From positions 1 through 47,250 of the forward strand of contig JASUSA010000021.1 in NCBI GenBank assembly GCA_030446305.1: a stretch of 47,250 bases of DNA, read 5' to 3'. Shown here piece after piece: positions 41,291-47,250 of this stretch. The notes under the pieces were generated by a model. It was not told where the DNA came from. It did no database searches and worked only from the letters and a program-made list of their open reading frames with translations. Position numbers and translations under genes: made by a program. Each line of letters starts with the position of its first letter. Position 1 is the stretch's first letter. This DNA comes from Clostridiales bacterium (GTDB taxonomy: Bacteria > Bacillota > Clostridia > Peptostreptococcales > Acidaminobacteraceae).

Positions 41291-42097
41291 ATGAAACATC
41301 AATATTCTTTAGCTCAATTAACGGTCATGGGGTGTGCGCCACCTGAAATGGCATACATTGCAAGAATGTGCGGTTACGATTATATCAGCATTCGCCCAAT
41401 TCATATGGGATTGCCAGGAGAGCCCAATTATGAAATTGCAAAAAACAAAGACTTATTTGATGCAACAAAACGCGCATTAGATGATACCGGTATTAAAATA
41501 CACGACATTGAACTCGCCAAGATTTATGACGGCAACGATGTCAGCAGTTACGAACCCGCTTTTGAAGCAAGTGCCAGATTAGGCGCTAAGCATGTTTTAA
41601 GTAGTATTTGGACACCAAATACGCCGTTTGCAGAAGAACAGTTTGCAAAATTATGTGATTTAGCAGCGCAGTATGACATGTTTGTTTCATTGGAATTTGT
41701 AACTTGGGCAGACGTTAAGAACTTAAAAGATGCAAGACATATTTTAGAGACGGTTAATCGAAAGAATGCAGGCGTTATGATTGACACACTGCACTTCAAC
41801 AGATCACGCGTATCACTGGAAGAACTGGATGCCATTCCAAAATCATGGTTTAAATTTGCACATATTTGCGATGGCCCTGCTGAAATCCCAACAGATAAAG
41901 AGGGACTTATTCATACGGGACGCGATGCAAGACTCTATGTTGGAGAAGGTGCAATCAATATCAGGGAAATTTTAAGCCACATGCCTGAAATGGTCTATTC
42001 CATTGAATTACCGCATGTGCAAAGAACTTCTGAATTCGGTTATGCAGAGCATGCCCGCAGATGTCTTGCAACGGCGAAAGCATATTTGGGAGCGTAA
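41291..42097 (+). CDS. xylose-isomerase-like TIM barrel protein
   Basis: A 268-residue sugar phosphate isomerase/epimerase-type TIM barrel (AP endonuclease family 2). Candidate metal ligands lie in the usual strands: Glu in SLEFVTW, Asp and His in MIDTLHFNRS, His in FAHICDG and Glu in YSIELPH. Members include IolE/IolI, hydroxypyruvate isomerase and 3-dehydroshikimate dehydratase (AsbF/QuiC type). Next to a shikimate-type dehydrogenase the dehydratase role is attractive, but an epimerase is equally allowed by sequence. The body is shorter than most and has no extra domain. Ribosome binding site AGGGGG. Confidence 0.85.
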   Translation: MKHQYSLAQLTVMGCAPPEMAYIARMCGYDYISIRPIHMGLPGEPNYEIAKNKDLFDATKRALDDTGIKIHDIELAKIYDGNDVSSYEPAFEASARLGAKHVLSSIWTPNTPFAEEQFAKLCDLAAQYDMFVSLEFVTWADVKNLKDARHILETVNRKNAGVMIDTLHFNRSRVSLEELDAIPKSWFKFAHICDGPAEIPTDKEGLIHTGRDARLYVGEGAINIREILSHMPEMVYSIELPHVQRTSEFGYAEHARRCLATAKAYLGA

Positions 42098-42158
42098 TAT
42101 TATTGCGCAGGTTGTTATAGTGTAAAAAAACCGTAGCTTTGAGAGGTGGAAAGGATCG

Positions 42159-42884
42159 ATGACAGAGAAAAAAAGTGTGACGCGGTCCATAGAACGTGCA
42201 CTTGATATTTTAGATTGTTTTTTAGATGGAGATCAGGCTTTAACGCTTAATGAGATCGCTGAACGCGTCTCGCTGTCGCCAAGCACGACATATAGATTGC
42301 TCAATACCATGGCAATCAATGCCTATTTGACAAAGAATGAAGACAAAAAATACACATTGGGACCTAAAATTGCAACGTTGGGTGCCAGGACAGAAGTCAA
42401 ATACGATCAATTGATTGAAGTTGTACAGCCATTTATGTTTCAGCTCAATAAGAAATATGACGAGAGCATTAGTCTCTATGTCATTGAAGGTGAACACATT
42501 TTGTGTATTGAACGTATTGAAACGACGCGGGCTCTTAAGCAAACAACGCAAAAAGGAGATTGTTTGCCACTAACATCAGGTGCATCCGGGCGATTATTGC
42601 TGGCATTTGCATCCGAGGGTTTGCAGAATAAAATGATCGGTGACAATCCTTTTATGTGGTCTTCCATTGAAAAAATTCAAAATGACGGTTATGCCTTGTC
42701 CACCGGTGAGAAGAGTGAAGGTGTTTCATGTATTGCAACGCCCATTAGGAATGCAAAAAAACAGGTTGTCGGTGCATTGACGATGACCGGTCTCTTTACG
42801 AGATTTCAAGGGTCGAATCTCGAAGAGAAAATTGTTGATACGCAATTGATGGCGCGCAAGGCGTCTGAAAAATTAACGTATTAG
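42159..42884 (+). CDS. IclR family transcriptional regulator
   Basis: A 241-residue IclR regulator. Residues about 8-65 form the winged helix (SIERALDILDCFLDG, LNEIAERVSLSPSTTYRLLNTM). The effector domain follows (about 80-240), with the typical LPLTSGASGRLLLAF and GVSCIATPIRNAKKQVVGALTMTG segments. IclR proteins often control aromatic and hydroaromatic acid catabolism, for example quinate and protocatechuate genes, matching the cluster. It is on the same strand, 61 nt after the TIM barrel gene. Confidence 0.92.
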   Translation: MTEKKSVTRSIERALDILDCFLDGDQALTLNEIAERVSLSPSTTYRLLNTMAINAYLTKNEDKKYTLGPKIATLGARTEVKYDQLIEVVQPFMFQLNKKYDESISLYVIEGEHILCIERIETTRALKQTTQKGDCLPLTSGASGRLLLAFASEGLQNKMIGDNPFMWSSIEKIQNDGYALSTGEKSEGVSCIATPIRNAKKQVVGALTMTGLFTRFQGSNLEEKIVDTQLMARKASEKLTY

Positions 42885-42977
42885 CGATAAGTGATGCAAA
42901 AAGAGGATGAAAAAAAGATCATATCACGTGATGACATGTATGCCGTTAGTATGTGTGTTGTGTGACGGCTAACGTTC

Positions 42978-43017
42978 CGCGCATGCTGTGTAGCATTTGT
43001 TATTTAGTGCATGCGCG
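42978..43017 (+). other. hairpin after IclR gene
   Basis: CGCGCATGC (42978-42986) pairs perfectly with GCATGCGCG (43009-43017), with a 22-nt loop. No T run. Role unclear. Confidence 0.45.
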
Positions 43018-43103
43018 ATGCGCAAGTAATTGCAAGATAAGGCATACTGCCAAAGCGTCAATGGTTATAAGATGAGTTCTAAGTCGAGATTGGGGTCGTT
43101 CAT

Positions 43104-43136
43104 AAAACAGCCCCAGTTTGATTTGGAGCTGTTTTT
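43104..43136 (+). terminator. terminator after the IclR-ended cluster
   Basis: AAAACAGC (43104-43111) pairs with GCTGTTTT (43128-43135); an inner CCA/TGG pair follows one mismatch. The T run ends at 43136. Confidence 0.8.
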
Positions 43137-43344
43137 GTGTTTAAAAATAGATCATTCGGGATGCCTGTCATTGTGCTTTATCAAAGCAAGTTTGCAGTTT
43201 CGATACAGTGTCGACTGCCAGATGGGTTGGCATGCCAAACGGTTTCAAGCAGGTGCATATAATCGTGCAGAAATACCATGATTGCAAGCGCTGAAATGTC
43301 GGCGAAATGAAGACAAAGAAGACGCTTTTATGTTGAATGATTTG

Positions 43345-43353
43345 TGGTATAAT
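43345..43353 (+). promoter_or_regulatory. extended -10 promoter of methyltransferase gene
   Basis: TGGTATAAT contains a consensus TATAAT (43348-43353) with an upstream TG, 42 bp before the ATG at 43395. The -35 region is weak. Confidence 0.6.
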
Positions 43354-43394
43354 GGGGCTAATCGCAACGGCGATTATGAGGAGTATTTTAGATT

Positions 43395-44996
43395 ATGAAG
43401 GAAAAGCGCCCAGTGAAACATCCAAAGGCAAAAGCGCGTCAAACACAAGATAGCGTGCCCAAAAAGAATGAACGAAGCAAAGCAGTGAAGCCAAAAAGCA
43501 GCGACGGTCAAAAAAAGTGGGTCAAAGATAAAAATAGCACAAGTAACGATGGTCAATCTACCAGAAAAAGTGCTATAAAAAATACGGATAAAAATAACGC
43601 AAAGCGTATTGAAAAAAATGCTGATCGAAGCAAAGTGAATAATGCGGAAACGAGCGCTGACCAAGGTGTTCAAAAGCGTTCTAAAGCATATAGCGAACGC
43701 ACGAACGAACGCAAGCGCTACAAGGATAAGGGCAGTCGATCTGATCAAGGGAAACGCCGGGAGCAGGGTGCCGCAAGAATCAGTCGTCCTGTAACAATGG
43801 TGAAAGCCATTAAAGTGACGCAGACCTATGCGGACTATGTTGTGACGCCGCCTTGTCCCATTTTTGAAACCTGCGGCGGCTGTCAGCTCCAGATGTTCAA
43901 TGACGAAGGGCAATTAAAATATAAATATTCACAGCTCATTGACTTGCTTGGAAAATTCGGCAAAGTCGAACCGATCGAGGGGATGAGAGAACCATTTCAC
44001 TATCGGCATAAGACGCATGCGACATTTTCATACAGTAAAGGTAGACCGAGGCGAATTATTGCCGGTATTTTTGAAGAACATTCGCATCGCGTTGTCGAAA
44101 CGGAGAACTGTTTGATACAGGATGAGCGTGCGAATAACATTATTCAGTCCATTTTGGCGCTTATGCCGTCTTTTAAGATGATTCCCTATGATGAAGATGC
44201 TGAAAAAGGTTTTCTTCGTCATGCGCTAATTAGGACGGCTTTCGCACACGATGGCGTCATGGTCGTACTCGTTGGCGGTTCACCGATTTTTCCTGCCAAA
44301 CGGCGCTTTACAGAGGCGCTTATCAAAAAACATCCGGAAATCAAAACCGTTATATTTAATATCAATTCGCGCAAAACGAGTATGGTGCTCGGCAATCGTG
44401 AAGAAGTCTTATATGGCAGCGGTTATCTGGAAGATTCGCTCTGCGGCATGACGTTTCGCATATCGCCGAAAGCTTTTTATCAGGTTAATCCGGAGCAAAC
44501 GGAAAAGCTTTATCGGGAAGCCATTAAAATGGCGGGCTTAACAGGTGGTGAACGCGTACTCGATGCTTATGCGGGGATTGGCACCATCGGCATGGTGGCG
44601 AGTACCGGTGCTAAAGAAGTAATCAGCGTCGAACTCAACAAAGACGCCGTTCGCGATGCCATTCGCAGTGCCAGAGACAACGACGTTAAAAATATCTATT
44701 TTCATCAGGCAGATGCTACCGAGTTTATTGAACAAATGGCCGCTACTGGTGAAAAAGCCGATATTGTCTTCTTAGATCCGCCACGCAGTGGCAGTACCCC
44801 GGCTTTTATCAAAGCGGTTGCCAAAATGAAAACGGATCGTGTCGTTTATGTTTCGTGCAACCCCGAAACCCTTGCCAGAGACTTGGCATTATTCAAATCC
44901 GAAGGCTACAAAATCGTTCGAATCAAGCCGTTTGATATGTTTCCTTGGACGGGGCATGTGGAGACGGTGGTACGACTACAACGCCAGAACCCTTGA
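43395..44996 (+). CDS. RlmD/RumA-type rRNA (uracil-C5) methyltransferase with basic N-terminal tail
   Basis: A 533-residue SAM-dependent RNA uracil-5-methyltransferase (RlmD/RlmCD/TrmA family). The catalytic region is clear: the Fe-S Cys cluster CPIFETCGGCQLQ from about residue 154, FYQVNPEQTEKLY, the SAM loop DAYAGIGTIG, the DPPRSG motif and nucleophile Cys in VSCNPETLARD. Most unusual is residues 1 to about 130, a Lys/Arg/Ser/Asn-rich disordered tail instead of a clear N-terminal TRAM domain. The tail probably increases RNA or ribosome binding. It is a single-gene unit with its own promoter. Confidence 0.9.
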   Translation: MKEKRPVKHPKAKARQTQDSVPKKNERSKAVKPKSSDGQKKWVKDKNSTSNDGQSTRKSAIKNTDKNNAKRIEKNADRSKVNNAETSADQGVQKRSKAYSERTNERKRYKDKGSRSDQGKRREQGAARISRPVTMVKAIKVTQTYADYVVTPPCPIFETCGGCQLQMFNDEGQLKYKYSQLIDLLGKFGKVEPIEGMREPFHYRHKTHATFSYSKGRPRRIIAGIFEEHSHRVVETENCLIQDERANNIIQSILALMPSFKMIPYDEDAEKGFLRHALIRTAFAHDGVMVVLVGGSPIFPAKRRFTEALIKKHPEIKTVIFNINSRKTSMVLGNREEVLYGSGYLEDSLCGMTFRISPKAFYQVNPEQTEKLYREAIKMAGLTGGERVLDAYAGIGTIGMVASTGAKEVISVELNKDAVRDAIRSARDNDVKNIYFHQADATEFIEQMAATGEKADIVFLDPPRSGSTPAFIKAVAKMKTDRVVYVSCNPETLARDLALFKSEGYKIVRIKPFDMFPWTGHVETVVRLQRQNP

Positions 44997-45107
44997 TTTT
45001 ACTGGAGTTCAAGCACTTTTATGACTTCTTCAGTTTCAGTAAAAATAGCGAAAATTACCACCAAAAAGACCTAAATAATAGTATCAAAATCAAAATCGCA
45101 ATATGAC

Positions 45108-45133
45108 CTGGTACGTGGGAACACGTCAACCAG
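45108..45133 (+). other. hairpin with GGAA tetraloop
   Basis: CTGGT and ACGTG (45108-45117) pair with CACGT (45122-45126) and ACCAG (45129-45133), around a GGAA loop, with a CA bulge. Compact and stable for its length, it could be a 3' untranslated or small-RNA element. Confidence 0.4.
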
Positions 45134-45171
45134 CAGTCGCTTTTGAGGATCAAAATTGGAAATTTAGATAG

Positions 45172-45213
45172 TAAAATGCCCAGGATTCAGTGTGTAGAAT
45201 CCTGGGCATTTTA
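45172..45213. terminator. 17-bp bidirectional terminator
   Basis: TAAAATGCCCAGGATTC (45172-45188) and its exact complement (45197-45213) surround an 8-nt loop. T-rich arms occur on both strands, so it can end transcripts from either side, mainly the methyltransferase gene. Confidence 0.85.
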
Positions 45214-45546
45214 TTGTATAAATTTATAATACCATTCATTTTATCCTGTATTAAAACGATAATTTGTGCAATTTCTCTTAAATCAGCTGAAGTGGATAAA
45301 ATATTTGGTGATATTAGATTTAATACATGTGGATTAAGGATAACACCAGTTAAAATCAATATTCTATGCAAACAATTAGTTTTTGTGGATTAAAAAATCC
45401 GCTTAGTAAAAAAACAAGAATTGTAATTAGCGAAATTCTAAACAACATAGAAAGCTTCCTTTAACTTGATATAATAAAAAAGTTGATGGGTCTGTGAAAT
45501 ATTGAAATCAAAGTAGTCATCATAATCAGTACTAATTTTCAACATG

Positions 45547-46479
45547 CTAAAACATTTTTTTCTTTGCCATGAAAAGAGCTAAAATAGTTGATAACCCTAA
45601 AGAAATAGCAATTATTATAATAAACGCATAAGGTTGCATAGACAAAGGTACAGGTACATTCATTCCAAAAAAACTTGCAATCATTGTAGGGATCGTAAGC
45701 ACAATTGTAACTGAGGTCAAAAATTTCATTACAATGTTTAGATTGTTTGAAATAACAGAAGCAAAAGCATCCATCATTCCACTTAAAATATTGCTATAGA
45801 TATTGGCCATTTCAATAGCTTGTTTATTTTCAATAATAACATCTTCGAGTAAATCTTCATCTTCTGGATATTTTTTTATTGCATCAAGTTTAAGCATTTT
45901 TTCAAGAACAATCTCATTACCTCTTAAAGAAGTAGAAAAATAAACCAAGCTTTTTTCTAAATCCAGAAGTTGAATTAATTCTTTGTTTTTCATAGATTTA
46001 TGCAGTTCACGTTCAATATTAAGGCTCATGCGATCAATTTGTTTCAAATATTGAAGGTAATAAGTTGCATTTTTGAAAAGTAATTGAAGTATAAAGCGAC
46101 TTTTCTTAAAGGTGTAGAAACTTTTGATTTTACCAGACATAAAATCATTTAGTAATGGGATTGCCTTTAGGCATACTGTTATAATATTTTCACCTGATAA
46201 AATGATTCCCATAGGTAATGTTGTATAAATCTTTGAGCCATCATTTTCTTCAAAAAATGGAACATCTACTAGAATGAGCGTACAGTTCTCATCTACTTCA
46301 ATTCTTGATCGTTCCTCCTCATCAAGAGCTGCTCTTATATGGTCTTGTGGAATTGATAATGAATTACTAACTATATTAATTTCTTCCTCTGTTGGATTAA
46401 TCATATTAATCCAGATGTTTTCTTGAATTTCATTTAATTGGATTAAAGATTCATTGAGTGTTTTAAAATACTTAATCAT
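45547..46479 (-). CDS. corA: CorA family divalent metal transporter
   Basis: A 310-residue CorA/MIT transporter for Mg2+ (or Co2+/Ni2+). The long acidic and helical N-terminal cytoplasmic domain is followed by two C-terminal membrane segments. The loop motif GMN is intact in FFGMNVPVPL, close to residue 275, and the C terminus is a short basic tail (FMAKKKMF). Codon use here is much more AT-rich than in the genes to its left. Ribosome binding site GAAAGGAG lies upstream on the minus strand. Confidence 0.93.
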   Translation of the reverse strand: MIKYFKTLNESLIQLNEIQENIWINMINPTEEEINIVSNSLSIPQDHIRAALDEEERSRIEVDENCTLILVDVPFFEENDGSKIYTTLPMGIILSGENIITVCLKAIPLLNDFMSGKIKSFYTFKKSRFILQLLFKNATYYLQYLKQIDRMSLNIERELHKSMKNKELIQLLDLEKSLVYFSTSLRGNEIVLEKMLKLDAIKKYPEDEDLLEDVIIENKQAIEMANIYSNILSGMMDAFASVISNNLNIVMKFLTSVTIVLTIPTMIASFFGMNVPVPLSMQPYAFIIIIAISLGLSTILALFMAKKKMF

Positions 46480-46802
46480 AATAATCTCCTTTCAATACTT
46501 AGATTAATGTAAGCACACAAAAGCAATCTTTATGATTACATGTCTCAAGCGTTTTACTCACAGTAAACTTAGTATACGGGATTAACATAAACTATAATCA
46601 AGTATATATAAAGGTAATCATATAGATAGAATTAAGGTGCTTTATTAAATTTTGATTGTAACAACTATGTTCAGGACCACTATCCATATATCTCACCTCT
46701 TTCTTAACATGAAAAGTATTGAAACCATCTAGTAATTATACATCAGTTGCAAAAACTATTCAATAATAACATTGATAACTTGATAACTAGCTAAAAAGAG
46801 TA
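46480..46802. other. AT-rich gap between corA and XRE gene
   Basis: This 323-bp stretch holds the corA upstream region; on the minus strand a TATACT box near 46571-46576 may be the -10, with only a poorly spaced TTGATT as -35. No M-box riboswitch, gene or terminator was recognised. Confidence 0.5.
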
Positions 46803-47018
46803 TTATATCTTATTCCCATCCTTATCTACAAAATATCCCTCAAACTCACAATCCAAAGCCTTTGCAATCGCTTCTAATTCATTCACAGAGAAGTTATCTC
46901 TTTTGAATTTATTTGCCATGTTCTGATTTGTGGTTCCAAGCCTTTTGCTAAGTTCTATAATCGTTACATTATTTCTTTTAAGTAAAATACGGATTTTTTC
47001 ACCCATCGTTAATTTCAT
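46803..47018 (-). CDS. small XRE/Cro-type DNA-binding protein
   Basis: A 71-residue helix-turn-helix protein (GEKIRILLKRNNVTIIELSKRLGTTNQNMANKF). It is like stand-alone XRE regulators of phages, plasmids and integrative elements. An AGGTGATA ribosome binding site is upstream on the minus strand. It is divergent from the ParA-like gene at 47207, which it may control. Confidence 0.85.
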   Translation of the reverse strand: MKLTMGEKIRILLKRNNVTIIELSKRLGTTNQNMANKFKRDNFSVNELEAIAKALDCEFEGYFVDKDGNKI

Positions 47019-47150
47019 TAATTATCACCTACCTAAGTTAGATAATACACCTATTAGTGAATATCTGCAATAATTTTGCAGAATGTTTGTAGAATGGCTG
47101 AATGTAGAGGTATTTAGAAAAGTAAAATAAGTAAAGTATTGATTGTATTA

Positions 47151-47181
47151 ATTATAAAATGTATTATCACATTATAAAGTG
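47151..47181. repeat. direct repeat in XRE-ParA divergent region
   Basis: ATTATAAAATG (47151-47161) and ATTATAAAGTG (47171-47181) are copies 20 bp apart, two turns of the helix, between the divergent genes. They could be binding sites of the XRE protein. Confidence 0.4.
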
Positions 47182-47206
47182 AATATCAGAAAGGAGCAAA
47201 AAAATC

Positions 47207-47250
47207 ATGAGTAAAATTATAGCCGTTGCTTCACAAAAAGGTGGAGTAGC
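47207..47250 (+). CDS. ParA/Soj-type ATPase, N-terminal fragment
   Basis: Only the first 14 codons lie in the window. They read MSKIIAVASQKGGVA, which starts the deviant Walker A motif KGGVGKT of ParA/MinD ATPases. GAAAGGAG lies ahead. This is a chromosome or plasmid partition ATPase, or the integrative-element version of it. It continues past the window end. Confidence 0.75.
   Translation, partial: MSKIIAVASQKGGV

Larger units (their letters stand above)
42885..43394. other. intergenic region between IclR gene and methyltransferase gene
   Basis: This 510-bp gap has a hairpin (42978-43017), a terminator (43104-43136) and the promoter of the next gene (43345-43353). An 83-codon frame at 43030-43281 has no ribosome binding site, runs through the terminator and resembles nothing I know, so it is not called. 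Confidence 0.6.
44997..45546. other. intergenic region between methyltransferase gene and corA
   Basis: This gap contains a small hairpin with a GGAA loop (45108-45133) and a 17-bp bidirectional terminator (45172-45213). From about 45000 the sequence becomes clearly more AT-rich. A 67-codon frame at 45190-45393 starts inside the terminator and has no ribosome binding site, so no gene is called. Confidence 0.6.

Noticed and set aside
43030..43281. 83-residue frame between IclR and methyltransferase genes
   Set aside because: It runs through an intrinsic terminator and lacks a ribosome binding site and any recognisable domain.
43374..43913. 179-residue hydrophobic frame on the minus strand opposite the methyltransferase tail
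   Set aside because: The hydrophobic look is the complement of Lys/Arg codons (AAA, AGC); no start signal is present.
45190..45393. 67-residue frame after the methyltransferase gene
   Set aside because: It begins inside the 17-bp terminator and has no ribosome binding site.

Overview
The window reads as the chromosome of an anaerobic, low-to-medium GC Firmicute, most likely a clostridial fermenter. Gene starts carry strong AGGAGG-type ribosome binding sites, lipoprotein signals are Gram-positive in style, many intrinsic terminators are visible, and anaerobic metabolic genes dominate. I cannot name the species from sequence alone. No rRNA, tRNA, CRISPR array or insertion sequence was found.

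Region 1 (1-15540) is a propanediol-utilization (pdu) bacterial microcompartment operon in the order pduA-B-C-D-E-G-H-K-J-L-eutJ-M-N-O-P-S-(membrane protein)-T-(second PduT-like shell protein). This matches the lactobacillus/Listeria-type order, including eutJ between pduL and pduM. It supplies a B12-dependent diol/glycerol dehydratase with reactivase, a CoA-acylating aldehyde dehydrogenase, a phosphotransacylase, a cobalamin adenosyltransferase, an RnfC-like cobalamin reductase and the shell. Nothing in the window supplies the alcohol dehydrogenase (PduQ) or kinase (PduW). Instead an unrecognised multi-spanning membrane protein sits between pduS and pduT, and a second, divergent PduT-like shell protein keeps the iron-sulfur pore cysteine. 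An intrinsic terminator just upstream of pduA suggests attenuation control.

Region 2 (15541-27910) holds a divergent GAF-PucR regulator facing an M20 amidohydrolase plus AbgT transporter pair, then small stress and housekeeping genes: a ferritin-like protein, two SHOCT-domain membrane miniproteins, an arsenate reductase and a thioredoxin-fold protein. It ends with a large Cache-GGDEF-EAL cyclic-di-GMP protein apparently co-transcribed with a DJ-1/PfpI protein and a Gfo/Idh/MocA oxidoreductase. A terminator-linked multibranch RNA fold lies before the GGDEF gene.

Region 3 (28000-33130) is a complete LivJ-H-M-G-F-type ABC importer with a leader RNA that can form two mutually exclusive hairpins.

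Region 4 (33130-42890) is a catabolic cluster bracketed by a LacI-type regulator with two near-identical palindromic operators and an IclR regulator. It contains a thiamine-diphosphate enzyme, a three-part TRAP transporter for an organic acid, a shikimate/quinate dehydrogenase homologue with an NAD-type pocket, and a xylose-isomerase-like TIM barrel. Together they look like an anaerobic route for a cyclic hydroxy-acid such as quinate or shikimate, possibly ending in ThDP-dependent ring or C-C cleavage. This is the most likely undescribed pathway here.

Region 5 (43300-47250) has an RlmD/RumA-type methyltransferase with a long basic tail, then visibly more AT-rich sequence with a CorA transporter, a small XRE repressor and, divergent from it, the start of a ParA/Soj ATPase that runs off the window. 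That end may be the edge of a mobile element.
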